Shown here: positions 1 to 12,400 of the stretch, piece after piece | Layout of the letters: each line of letters opens with the position of its first letter | Position numbering within the stretch: the stretch's first letter is position 1 | Origin: Saccoglossus kowalevskii | Taxonomy: Eukaryota; Hemichordata; Enteropneusta; Harrimaniidae | DNA: 23,231 nucleotides | Direction: 5' to 3' | Assembly: GCF_000003605.2 (NCBI RefSeq) | Contig: NW_003143793.1 | Coordinates: forward strand, 640,435-663,665 | Notes under the pieces: generated by a model | What the model saw: the letters and a program-made list of their open reading frames with translations, nothing else | Told to the model about the DNA's origin: nothing | Database searches by the model: none | Made by a program: the position numbers and the translations under genes

Positions 1-1668
1 AATAAAATGTGCGCTGAAATGCACTTCCACGCACTGTCTAGTTTACAAACTACGCAGCCCTACATCTGCCGCCTTTGTAGCGCTCAATTTTATTTAAGTA
101 TCGCAGACAGTTACAGGGGTGATTAATGACGTCATTTCACATATCCATTGCATTTCGGAGAATCAAACAGAAACTAAATCCAGTTCGAATAATTGCCGTA
201 CATGTCAATGGAAAGTCCACATCGTTTCGTGTAATTAATGTTGTTCGTTTCAATAAAAGAAATTACACAGCCATAGGCGACGAGTACAATCACGGAGGTT
301 CCCCATTGATATTAGACATCAAAAAGTAGAATTATGTAACAATCCATTCTAGATCTGCCATCGGAAAATCAATTGAACAATTGCTAATCGTCACCTTCGG
401 GCGTGTTATTATCACAAAATCTGTAACATCCACCTTTTAGGCGGTATTTCTGAAATTAAATCGATGATGAATAACGATAATAATATACAATGTACATGGA
501 TAGTCGCGTAATACTTCTGTTCTGTTTGATAGCCCCAGAGAAGGCACTGGCACATAATGCTGACGATATGGTTTGTATGAAAATGATCGTGGGCGCACTG
601 TTCAAAAAGACGTTTGGCACAACGGCGATGATCATGTTCAAATGTACATATTCTGTGTGTTTTCGACCAATCAAATAACCAAAATAAAATGCTATTATAA
701 TTCAAATAAGAAAATTTCGCAAATTCGCATTTGTTTCTGTTTTTTCCTGTTGCATATTCACCGTTACATTGTTATTAATTTTTATTATCATGCGTGGGTC
801 GTTTATATTCACACTTTCTACATTAAAATCAGATCTGGTATTCGATGACTTTTACTTTCACTGGGCGGCCTGAACTTTCTATTTTGTTATCATCATGTAC
901 GTTCAAAACTCGACAACGATGTGTTTAATTGTTCATATGATAATGTTGGTGTAGTTCACTAAATATAGATTGTGTTTTTAACTGACGTCACACTGTCAAA
1001 TGTGAATGAGTAATAAATCATATAATACTACGTATCCACATAAAACAATTCTTTACATGTGTGGGTATATTGAAACGGTGAATAGCGTTATTTTTAACCT
1101 TTTTACAATTAGTCCTGATGAAAATGGCATTTCCTGTTCTAAAAAAATAGCGAATACAGTATCATCCTTTTGTCAGCAATGAAGAAGCACGACGTGTTCC
1201 ACGAACGTCCGACCAAGAGCGCGATTGTAGTTGGCAGTGGGCATTCCGTGAAAGCATCTAATTACGAATAAAATAACAAAATCTGCGGTAAATTCATCAT
1301 TATTTGCGCACATCATATATGGATTGCGACTAGTCATAATACCAAGATCGCTCGTAAATACTGCTCAATATCCTAGGGACTGAGTTCCTATTCAATATAT
1401 TGCAAACAACCGTATAAAACACCCCCGGATAATCATTGGTCCTAGCATAGTGCTGATACTAGCCCCACCTTGCGTCTACACGTAGCTAATTTATTCTCTA
1501 ATGATTTTGTTGGTAATTGGAAAAAATAAAAAAAGCTACCTCAAAATAACCACCTGGGGTGTGTTCAATAATCGGAATCCGTTTTCCGCGGCGATTCTTG
1601 GCGTTGTAGCTAACAACGCTGTGGGGTGTCCCGTCGGCGTAACGTAACAATATATTGAACAATATATG

Positions 1669-1669
<1 letters not shown>
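1..1669. other. Non-coding flank
   Basis: I see no supported gene. Several overlapping 60-97-codon frames (126-329, 412-705, 573-848) lack recognisable motifs and fall within chance length for this composition. A distal exon of a gene starting outside the window cannot be excluded. Confidence 0.5.
127..134. promoter_or_regulatory. Perfect CRE palindrome
   Basis: TGACGTCA, the full CREB/ATF palindrome. Further exact copies lie at 983-990 and 14256-14263. Fewer than one would be expected in a window this size. Only the third lies near a gene I can identify. Confidence 0.25.
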
Positions 1670-1740
<71 letters not shown>

Positions 1741-1742
1741 TA
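1670..1742 (+). repeat. (ATT)n microsatellite
   Basis: An uninterrupted trinucleotide run of about 24 units. On the minus strand it reads as AAT, producing a meaningless polyasparagine open frame (1498-1761) that I do not call. The length suggests high polymorphism. Confidence 0.98.
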
Positions 1743-2048
1743 GAGGACATATCATGCGCATATTCTCCTAAAATGAGCTCTATGCGCATTATATAACGTA
1801 AAAGACTATCAATAAAAATCAAAAGTACTATAGAAAAGAAAAACAATTAAAACTAGTAAAATTGGCTACAGTGATATATTTTTAGTGCCCTCTCAAACGA
1901 TGAATGTGAGACTGAATGGCGGACTGAGAAGGGTGTGCAAGAAGGGTGTTTGGACCTGAATATTGGAATGCACTATCACCGTATGATTTAGTCTTGGTGC
2001 GTGGTTTCGAAACAAATATTCAAAAACGTTTCGTGCTGCTGAACGCGC

Positions 2049-2088
2049 ATGTCGTTAACCACAGATGCCGCAAACAGGTTAACGACAT
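2049..2088. repeat. Perfect 12-bp inverted repeat (stem-loop)
   Basis: ATGTCGTTAACC (2049-2060) and its reverse complement (2077-2088) flank a 16-base loop. A competing pairing uses CAGATG in the loop with CATCTG just outside the right arm. No tract or promoter motif suggests a small RNA gene. Confidence 0.75.
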
Positions 2089-2724
2089 TCATGACATCTG
2101 CGTTCTAACGTGTAATAATATTTCGAAAGTTGAATTTTGTCCATTTGAGTCATATTCAAAAATGCATCTTATCTTACTGTACCATGCTAGTATTTCGTTA
2201 CATTGATATCCATCTTCGTGTTCTAGAAAACATCATGCTCCGGGAATAACCATCCCAAAAAAAGAAAAGTACGAGCACGAGTTGTTTGATCAGTTTCATG
2301 ACATATACACAATGGTGGTAGGGAGTCTGGTTGATGTTTTCTATTATATTTAGATTTTCAGCAGAAACAGACAAAATATGGTGCAATCAACCAAACCTTG
2401 ATAAAGTAATTTGTCCCAGCATACAACAATGATTCGCAAAGTAGAAAACGCAGACGCTCTTTAATACGTATTATGGGGTTGACTGTCATTGCACCACATG
2501 TACAATGTGCTCATATGTATTAGTATCAGTGACCTCCTCCAATGACCCCGTAGTTAGATTATTTATGCTCAGAACAATGTGTACTAATTTCTTGTGTACA
2601 CATTTGGGGACCAAAACACAAATATTTCATTTCAATTAAAAGTAAGTGTCATAAACAAAATATAATTATCTTGATTTCTAACTGCGCACAGTGCACGTTT
2701 GAGCGTCTTCAGAGAAATCATTAT

Positions 2725-2875
2725 GTTTATATAAGGCAAATGAAAAACATTGTGTTTCTCGGAATCCCGACTGTGAGTGATTTAATCCGTGTTTGATAGT
2801 CTTCCCAGAAAGCATGTTCACAGAGATATAAGGCAATTGAAAAACATTGTGTTTCCGGGAAACCGACAGTCCCAT
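2725..2875 (+). repeat. Two-copy diverged tandem repeat, offset about 97 bp
   Basis: ATAAGGCAAATGAAAAACAT at 2731 recurs at 2828 with one change, and both are followed by TGTGTTTC, a GGAA-type run and CCGAC. The spacer between copies has no obvious similarity to them. The minus-strand open frame here (2678-2974) simply reads through both copies and is not called. Confidence 0.7.
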
Positions 2876-3551
2876 ATTTCCGTTTGTTTCAGATTGGTGG
2901 ATTGGGCACAACAGAAATAGCGCTAGCACCAGATTTACATTACGTTCGCAAAGGCACTCTAAATCTGTCTTCAAAAATTACATTTCACTTGAGAACAAGT
3001 AATTACAGTTATCAATTTGTTTCTGCTTGAGAATTGCTTGGCCAACGCGATTTGAATACTACATTTATAAACAAAGATAAAGATATACAGATTATTTTCG
3101 CTGACTTCATTGGTAGAGAAGCGTCAACATGTCGGCTTGTATATCACACCAAAAATAAAAAATCATCACTAAATGAACAAGTGCACTCATAAAAGTTTGA
3201 TGGAAATCAGTCAGTGTATTTTTCACGAAATCCCTGTTGCATTCTACAAACCCATGATCAAAATATTATATTAATTCAATTACTAGATATATTGTACCAC
3301 GATCTGCAAAAAAAACTAACATTACGTAATGTGTAAACATATGTCCTGAAAGCAGACTCCCTCTCATGAAACACCTTAACTATACATTCAAACGGAAACA
3401 CGGCCTCGTAGATAAAAAAAAAATATGCCACAATTAATATGTGTTTTTTCATTTATTGTGTTAACGCGTGTGTCGAACCAATATAGGTATATTTCCACTA
3501 GTACGCAACCCATACAGTTTGTTCATTCAATTATTTAGTTATTAATGTGAC

Positions 3552-3745
3552 GGGTTAGACTTCTATTTCCTGCAAGAAATCTTTCAATAGACCTCACACA
3601 TGACAAAAAAGCATCTCTCTTATCGGTTTAATTATTTATTTATTTCATAATAACGTGTAACCCTTTTGCAATACAGGATTAGATTTTCATTTCCTGCAAG
3701 TAATCTTACAATGGATCCAATATGCATGGCAAAATTGTAAAAAAA
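3552..3745 (+). repeat. Two-copy diverged tandem repeat, offset about 124 bp
   Basis: ATTTCCTGCAAGAAATCTT at 3565 recurs at 3689 as ATTTCCTGCAAGTAATCTT. Both are preceded by a TTAGA word and followed by CAATRGA. AATTATTTA also precedes each copy at a similar distance. The second copy ends in a short poly-A tract. Confidence 0.65.
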
Positions 3746-6700
3746 AAAAGATCAGATACGAGGAAAAGTTTCAAGCGCTACTGTCGTCTCACGCATGTAT
3801 AACACAATGTTTTTTACGGGGAATTCGAACACACGCTGTGTGACGACTATTGCTATCGAACATTTGCCGTAAAAATAAAACCGTTTAAATTGAAAAATAC
3901 TGACGCTATATTTCAGGTTCTCTGGTAACATCTTCCTAAAGGTAAAACCTCTTATGTAAATGAGAATCGTCTCGAGTGTGAATGTGTTCAACTCTTAATT
4001 GAATATGTTTCGTGAGCAGTCCCTATAAAATACGCAAATCTTATTATTCGAGTAGAATAAAAAAGTACGATGCTTTGAAATCTAGACGAAAACATATATA
4101 TATATACATTTTTTGATTAAGTCACCCCGAAATATTGTCTTAGACACAATTACAGGGACAAATGAGGCGCTACACATGGCTATAGCATATAATTATGACA
4201 TACGACGTACGCTATTATGAATACATACAATCAGTATTTGGCTTGATTTCGCCCACGGAATCCTGTAAGTAGTCATCTTGTACTGTAATCTCTGAGTTTA
4301 ACTTGACAAAACTGGATTTCACTAGATAGCGCCCTCTAGACTCCTAAAAGCAACCAAGCGGCCATCTTTTTTCAATTGCAAGTGATTTAATGTCCAACGT
4401 AGCTACATAGCTATGTTTTCAATGCTATGTCTTCAGTGTCCACATTTTGACCATTGTTGTTACAAATTGATACTAATGGCCCAAGAAATGTTCTATTAAA
4501 AACGAAATTCGGAGAAAAAATATCGATATAGTTACAGTTATTTCCGCTTTAATGTTGCTGTTGGAAACTGCATGTTGATGACCATATTTGACTATGATTT
4601 AATGCAAATGAAACTAATGCGCATGTGCAGTGATTGTTAGTGTACGTATCAAAATAAACAGTGCCTATTTCATTCAATGAATACATTTCTAGTTCATCAA
4701 CCATATTTACAAAATACATGTTCTAGTCAACATCGTATCTCTAACAGACCAAACAAAACAGTCTAAGTATCAAACGCAACATATAATGATGTTTGAATTG
4801 TACAACACAACAGTGTTCAATAGCCAATCATTATGACCTTGGCATTCATATTTTGTAATTCAATTATCAAAGCTTTACTGGAAAGGTCAAGTAGGAACAT
4901 TTCGTGCTACTCGAACTAATGAGGTCAATAAATGAATTAGTGTGGTTTTAGAATAACTTAGTTGCTAAAATGTAGCGAAATTAACGATAGTTACTATATG
5001 ATGACAGCCATCTTGACTCATCGTCGATCATAACAAAGCACCATCCTTCAAGATTGTTTGAAATCAGCGAGAAATTTCAAATGATGATCCGTTTAATAAA
5101 ATCCCGTTCATACGAATACCTCATCATTCAATAAATCGGTAATTTAAAACGTTCAATGATTGTCAACTCGTATATTGTATTGCCATTTCTATACCATCTG
5201 TGGCACGCATTTATTATCCTAAATATACGTCCATACATAACACAACTCTCGTACAATGAGCAGATTTAATTGACACAAAGGGTGGATTATTTTCTGCTTC
5301 GGAGAGTATAGTCTATAAATAAAAAAAATATTATTTTATTGTACATTATATTTGGTTGTTTACCATATCCCATGTTCTAATTATAGGATCGCGATTTAAA
5401 TAAACGCAATCATCGGCGTTGTCAGAGTGGGGCTCAATTTACAAGCCTTCGTCGGCTGCCCTCTCAAGACACCGCTATGGAGACTGCTATACCAAAAGCG
5501 TAATTGAGATTTTCACGGGTGAACCAAGGTTCTGGCATATGTTATTACAATAATATTTCATTTCAATTCAGTGTTTTATTTGAGTGTACATATCGAGGAC
5601 ACGTCTGTACAAGCACTCAATATACAATGGTTCTCGTGGGGGGAAAAACCGTTTCTTCTTACAAATGTTAAACTGCAATGCAAAGTGCGAGACGAGACTT
5701 TTAGTACGAAAATCGCCCCGTTTACCTAGATAAATTGAATTGTAGTCATTCGCATACATCCGTACATCTGTAAATTGGATACATAATCCCCGGTGGCGGA
5801 AGACAATTTAATTCGGCTTTGAACAAAAACAAAGCACGGGAGTGAGTTCTCAGTTCACCAATCGCATCTCGGAGCGAACACCACATTAAATTACTCACCA
5901 CAGGCGGAATGATACAACAAAAATAAAGTCACAAAATTGCATAACCGAATCAGGAATTGTGGAGCTTAGAGAACCAACATCCCGTATTGTAATTATCTCA
6001 AACATCATGGAAATTCAATAGTAGGTATATATAATCCATTACGAATACGTCATGGGAAAATGCTTATGAACCTAAGACATACTAGTACTTCGCGCATAAT
6101 ACATCACCCCTAAGTTGTTCTATCCATGTCGTGTTCAGTCTGCTTGGCTGTCTGCGTGTTTTACCACTCCTTAGACATCAATTGCGTCAGACAAAAAAAA
6201 CATAACTTTGTGTACCTTTGATGACTAGAAGTGAAATCAACGAATTCCTTATCGCATATCGACAGACCTAATTAATTAATCCTTCTATGCTGTCAAGCAA
6301 AGTTACAATTTCTTCGATAAATTTGCATCATATTATTATCATTGCCTCACATTACATTGCTATGTCCATGGCATGACTATATGATATATAGCTGTCCTGT
6401 CGAGCGCATCTGATGCGATCTGGCATGGCGACTAATTTAGCAATTTAACGTTTCAGCGCGCCAGATTGCGGTAGTAAATCAAAGTCCCATTACGCGTATC
6501 TTCGCCATTAATTAGTTGAAATAAATATATATTTTAATCCATTCCATTGTCAACGGACAAGATTGTGTTTACTGGACGATGACAACCATATATACTGTAT
6601 ACTGTTAATGCGTCGTGTTTTTTACGCAAACAAGTTTTATCCTAAAACAATTATATATACACTTGTACTAGATTTCCTTTAAATAATACATAATATATAT

Positions 6701-7239
6701 CTGTGAACTATTGGGATGGTATTTGAAGTATTATTCTTTTTACATGAGTTTTCTGTGGATGTTATTTAACGTTAAATTGGACATTCTATTTCATGTATAA
6801 CATGCATATTATCAACGCATTGTTACTAATCACAAAGAAAAATGATTCAGGCCGGTTTATACGAAGCAAAACATGACGGAGAATAAATCATGACTTGCTA
6901 GACTTATGTCTTTATTTTCAGTGGGTAACCTTCATGTTTAATATCTCATATCTCCTAAATATGCCACCATAATCTAATTATGCTAATTTTCAGAACTTTG
7001 CTATACCCCACGCGTTATATCAACTCATATCTATCACTATCCTATTCTTCAGGATGTTGCAAATACGCATAGTTAATGAGCCAATATTAACAGCGGGACC
7101 AGACCATTATGAAGAGAGAGCATGATTCGTGGAACACAGTCTGCTTAACGGGTTAACGGGTATTTTGGAGTGTGGAGCGATGTCCTCACAATCACCTTTA
7201 ATAACTGGAAAATGAATTAAATATTTACGGTTTTAAGAA

Positions 7240-7444
7240 TTCCATCATAATTGTTTCGATTAAGACTGGCGTCCCGTGTTGCGAACCATATACAAACATT
7301 GAACAACGCACTAAGCGATGTTTAGATTGTTCACTTAAAGTATTCCATCAATATCGTTTCTGTTAACACCGATGTCATGTGTCGCCGAACGTATACACAC
7401 ATTGAAAGACGCATATGCGATGTTTAAAAGGTTCACTTATAAGT
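7240..7444 (+). repeat. Two-copy tandem repeat, period about 103 bp
   Basis: Unit 1 (7240-7342) and unit 2 (7343 to about 7444) both begin TTCCATCA. They share blocks such as CATTGAA, GCGATGTTTA and GTTCACTTA in the same order. Identity is roughly three-quarters by eye. The array is too short and too diverged to be an active satellite. Confidence 0.8.
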
Positions 7445-7519
7445 TGAGACACTCTGAGTTTATTCACTTTAAATGTATTATATCCGCGTAGTACTCCACT
7501 TTTGCGTTTGAAGTCATTA

Positions 7520-7532
7520 CCCCCCCCCCCCC
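7520..7532 (+). repeat. Poly-C tract
   Basis: Thirteen consecutive C residues in otherwise AT-rich DNA. The complementary G-run could promote unusual secondary structure and replication or sequencing slippage. Confidence 0.95.
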
Positions 7533-9153
7533 ATTAGATAATGGGAAAATAATTTGCCGCATTACATAGTACACGTTGACTGATAGTAACTTTGTTTATT
7601 AAAAACACAATTTGGGAGAAATAATATCTCCAGAACCAATCTTCAAATTGACATGACTAGAGGACTCTTTAATATATCACGAATTGTAGATAAATTATAC
7701 AATTACCATTATCATTAACTCTAAAAGAGGTACTTCATGATGAAGTGTCTTGAAAAAGTCGTGATTATAATTCCAGACGGTGTAATCAATCTCCAATTGT
7801 TCATTAAGGGGGTTCCTATAAATGACCGTGACTCATCGAACTATTGCATGGATACCTGCGTACAGCCCGGAACCTGGATACTAAACACACTCGACAGTGA
7901 AAAATCACGTCTGTTGAAGTAATAAAATGAATGGCGTATGTATTTATGTGCTTCTTAAAAATCGAGTCACATCATCGTTTGTATGAATTCAAACTCCGCT
8001 CACGACAGGCGATCTAATTGAATTGGTGGGTATAATACCAAATAGTTCGATAGGACAATATTACGTTCGTACTTAATTGTATAGTATTTATTTAACCGAT
8101 TACAAAGATTTGGCTTGTATTTTCTGTTCAAATCCGCAGAATGATACATTGCGGTGTAAGAGACGATTATTCTAGACAGTGTGTACTACTAAAAATCATT
8201 AATTATACAGCGAAGGCATAAAATACGCAGAAATGTAATCGTTTTTTATTTTCTTAGCGGGAAATGTGATTACGTTCAATATTTATTCATTCTAGATTGA
8301 TTTCACTCCGACGAAGGACAATATCTTTCCACAGCATGAAATGGAGATCATATTTATTTAACACGGATGCTTGATGCTGCTCATAATGGAGTGTGTTCCT
8401 TTCAATAAGTTGCGAGTAATTACATCTCCTATTACCGATGTTCTTTCGATAATCAGGTCAAGTAGTTAGAAAGCTTATTATGAGCAAATAGTTGAGTTGG
8501 ATCACAACCGATACTGTTCACACAATGTGACGTGTGCTTCCTTGTCACTATTTTTCAAATCTGATACTGATATGATAACACGGTAATTATCTATATATCT
8601 ATAAAATGATTCTGGCAGCGTATTCGCTGAATAATAAACAACAGGGAGTAGGGTACAACAATACAATGATGGCGGAAGTACATACCCCTTTCGGCCGTGA
8701 CTCCTTTATGTCTATATATATAATACGCATTGATTTGCCTCATGCATTTTCATACATTCATAATCCGCATGATTACCGGCTGTCGTTTTGCATCCTTGGA
8801 ATTGTGTGACACATCGATTTTAATTCGGTACGACGGCATACCTACTTCCCTCTGCGTGGGTCGCCCCCACACACGTATTAAAATTACGCAGGTGCGTAAT
8901 ATGTAGATGGCTAATGGTGTTATAAGATTTTCATCGCTAAATGTGGTAACAGTCTGTCTCTTTGAACAGGCTACTTCACTTCACTAAAAGGTAGAAACAT
9001 GATTAGGTTTTACGTAGAGTGAACAAACTAAAACACCGTCGGGTGAAATGTACCGACTAATTGGCTATTAATATGGGTGAAAATGAGAAACCTTATGGTT
9101 TTACAATTAAACTCCCGAAGACCCCAATTTCAGTAATCGGATTATCGATTTCA

Positions 9154-9594
9154 ATTCAACGTCAACTGACTAGGTCAAATCATTAATTTCATCAATCGAT
9201 CAGCGATAAACATTCAATGTCAACAAGCTGTGCCAAGCGTCAATATCCTTGATCAAGTTAATGATAACCATTTAACGTCCACTGACTGGGTCATAACATT
9301 AATTTTGTCGATGAACTTGGCAATAAACATCCAACGTCAATACACTATCATGTAAATTTTATTAATCGACTAACGTTAAACATTTTTTTTTGAATAGTCT
9401 TTTTTTATCAAACGAATAAAGTAACGTTAAACAATTAATGTCACCTGACTAGGTCAAAACATCATGTCATCAATCGAGTAACGACACCCATTCAATGTCA
9501 ACTAACTAGGCCAACGAATCTCAACTAAGGTTAAATATTCAGTGTCATCTGGCTAGGTGAAAGCATCGATTTCATCAACTGACAAACGATATCC
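9154..9594 (+). repeat. Degenerate minisatellite of eight units of about 58 bp
   Basis: Eight head-to-tail units begin at about 9154, 9212, 9270, 9329, 9382, 9433, 9490 and 9537. Their lengths are 58, 58, 59, 53, 51, 57, 47 and 58 bases. Typical units open with ATTCAAYGTCAACTGACTAG, continue through GGTCAAAACATTAATTTC and ATCAATCGA, and end in a variant of TAACGATAAAC. A partial unit precedes the array (from about 9131) and a stub follows it (9595-9600). Units 4 and 5 are the most eroded. Several units carry AGGTCA (9172-9177, 9451-9456) or a near match. There is no coding potential. Confidence 0.85.
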
Positions 9595-9600
9595 ATTCAA

Positions 9601-11849
9601 GAAGAAAAGCGTATAATAATGAGACGTTAATCTATATACTTGTACTTAAAGTCTCAAAAACGTTTTGTTTAAAAATAGTAGATCTTAAAGACCAACGATT
9701 GCCCTAAGGACACAATTAACTTTCCGACATGTGTGTGGTCATGGTCAATAACACAAATATAAGTTAATGCATCCACAGAGCCTAGAGTTTATTGTGTATT
9801 CAAGTACCGACAACTGACATACAGAGTCAATTATCAGTATTCGGTCTAGTTAAAAACAAGTGAAAGTAAAAATCGGATTCTGAAACTCATAATTTATATA
9901 GTATGTCTAAATGTACACTGTTATTGCAGCTTCAATCAAGCGGAACTAGAAGAAGAAAAAAACTGCACGTCACGTTGAAGCACTCTTCAATAACGGGGAT
10001 ATATTTTAGTCAATTAAATTGAGACGACTAGAGTAATATTCATGTCAGTAAATAACGATTAACTTAAAGAATAAATCAGTGCAGTATTGCCACAAGTAGG
10101 GCATGCTGTAATTACCACGCAGCCTCTGTAAGTAGTAACTTACGATGAGATATTCAGAGGTCCCATTAAGTCTACGTAATGGCAAATCTTGAATAAAAAC
10201 ACTGTATGTTTAACATGGTTCTAGGGTCCTATCAAAACGTGTCAAATATTCAAATTACGCAATTAACTTGCCGATATGGTATAACGTTTAATAAGATGCG
10301 TGATAAAAAAGTACGTTATATCTAACAGAATATAGTCGTACACATAGTATTGTTATTAAATATACAATTGCGCATGTATTATGTCATGAATTTATAATGC
10401 ATTGCTTATTATAGTTTAAAATATTTAAACATTCTTGTAAGTCACGCACTTACAGAAGATGATAAATAATTTATTCAGCTCTATAGAATGACTGGGGTGT
10501 TTTATTTGTCTGTATTTAATCTCTTATCGCCCGCATCGGTGTATTCGTTCATTGCATTGTGTAATAATATCAATATTGAGCCAAATCAATGTTGTAAAAA
10601 GGCGCTGTGGTTATTTACGAGTGTTTAATATTTAAAACATTTTATATACCCCTCCTTGGCTCGCATTATTTGTTTTTCATCGATATTGCCTTTTATATCA
10701 CTGAGTGCAAGATAACAGCATTGTTCAATGCACGTCGAGTATGAACTGACAAGCGTTCAACACCAGTGAATGGCAGCTATTTAATGAAGCGATACCATGT
10801 ATAAATAACATTTTGCGTGTTGAAGTCAAAACTGTATTTTACACGCGTGTGAAGGCCATTGGAAACAACTGAACAATTGGGTTATCTACAATAGAATATA
10901 AAACAGCCCCAAAATGACGGTATGTGCGTGGGCATTGACATTTAAATTCCGATTCAGAGCATTTGTATGTACACGTAGTGCCTCATTGGTTTGAGCTTTA
11001 TACTACGCCGACTGCAGTAACCAACATATGCTCAATTCAATGTTCTCACCAAGAACGACATGCGCACTTGTGTTGACATGAACGACGAATATAACGCACT
11101 CATTCTTTGGCTGTCATAAACAAATCAGACACTGTCTATTATCGAAACGTGCAGTGCAACAGAAACTTAAAAGTATGTTTTTTATGCATAGCCGGTTACA
11201 GTCAATAATGGAATATTGACGTTATTGCCTGCTTTGTATGATCAACGTGAAAAAGAAAGGCGACGAGTTGATTTTATTTCCGTACATATAAATATGTTCA
11301 TTAAAATAGTTCAGATAAATCAATGTGCCAGGATTTCTACGGATGTTAACATCTTCAGTTGAGCTCTTTGGTTATTACTTGTAATCTCTTCCGATGGTGA
11401 CAGAAATAACGATAGCTTGGCTTCATGCATGAATAGATTTTGCAAACTTGTTTTTTTCAGCATATGTACATATTAAAATATTATTACGCAAATTTTCTCT
11501 GTTTACTCAATCATTTGAAATACAAGTTGTTATGATGATAGGTTATTTCTTATATATGTATTTCTGTGTATTTAATTTGTAAAACAAATAGGTCACTGGG
11601 TGAATAACATTGGATGAATAATGCACGGTTAAAAAATAATGAGACTCTACTCGAATCGAACAAATGTGACCATCACTTGTGTTAAGTGTGAGTTGATTGA
11701 TGAGTTGCAATGGCCTGCGAACAACTGGGTTGATATGTTTTATAATTCGTGCCTGGTATTCGTTTTTTTTTCTTTGTAAATATGGATGGTAATGATGTGT
11801 GTTCTCGCATCAACTACTGCCATTTCAAGTCAATTATATCCCAGACGAC
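9601..11849. other. Non-coding interval downstream of the minisatellite
   Basis: I see no open frame above 60 codons, no repeat array and no RNA gene. The sequence is unstructured AT-rich DNA on the 3' side of the receptor gene. Confidence 0.5.
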
Positions 11850-11975
11850 TGACCTTTATCATGTAATATTAACAATAGGTCAATGAGGTCACCGCGTTTT
11901 TATAAATTATCTCACTGTTTCGTTTAGAAGAGTTTGGAGCTGTCGATGTCCTGATCATTCCATGAACTTTGACCT
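11850..11975. promoter_or_regulatory. Cluster of nuclear-receptor-type elements (half-site, DR3, DR1)
   Basis: TGACCT lies at 11850-11855. AGGTCA, a three-base spacer and AGGTCA lie at 11877-11891, which is a perfect direct repeat with spacing 3. The minus strand reads AGGTCA, A, AGTTCA at 11963-11975, which is a DR1 close to known HNF4, COUP or RXR-heterodimer sites. The cluster lies some 430-550 bases past the receptor stop codon. The arrangement is directly visible; binding and function are inferred. Confidence 0.4.
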
Positions 11976-12196
11976 GTTTCTATGAGAGATTCGCATACGT
12001 CATAGAGTGTGTTCAACGACACCAATTACTCTTGTCAGTGTGTCATGTACTTGTGTGCTCTTTAAAGAATATACCCTGGGAAATTAAAGTAGAAGTACGT
12101 ATCTTAATAGGTTGGACGAACATCAGTCACAGTCGGTTCATCCGTTCTATACAATGATTACCCGGGAAATACGAAAAATTGGGGATGTCTTCTTTC

Positions 12197-12202
12197 TTTA
12201 TT
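12197..12202 (-). promoter_or_regulatory. Candidate poly(A) signal of the receptor gene
   Basis: A canonical AATAAA lies on the minus strand (TTTATT on the plus strand), about 200 bases past the receptor stop codon. A T-rich stretch follows downstream. The distance suits a compact 3' UTR occupying 12203-12400. This hexamer is common in AT-rich DNA, so only its position supports it. Confidence 0.5.
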
Positions 12203-12400
12203 CGAACAACTGAGCCAATTACCGCTTTTCTTCCTCGTCACAAACTGCCCTCGGTTGTTCGGTATATGTACGTGAAGAGAGCACTGACGTATATAAGTAA
12301 CATTTTAAAGAAAAGGGGGCATTGGCCTTTATAGTCGTGACGCTGGTTGGAAATACACACTAATTGACAGCATCCATGTTCTTCGTTACACATGCAGACA

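Larger units (their letters stand above)
1743..9153. other. Long non-coding interval with scattered minor repeats
   Basis: Apart from the hairpin, tandem repeats and poly-C run listed separately, nothing genic is visible. A TAGCGCCCTCTA word at 4326-4337, a type seen in interspersed repeats, and an NR5A-like CCAAGGTCA on the minus strand at 4834-4842 are the only other words I would mark. Confidence 0.5.

Noticed and set aside
1498..1761. 87-codon minus-strand frame with a long polyasparagine run
   Set aside because: It is only the translation of the (ATT)n microsatellite and its edges.
2678..2974. 98-codon minus-strand frame with an internally repeated peptide
   Set aside because: The peptide repetition reflects the underlying DNA tandem repeat, not a protein family.
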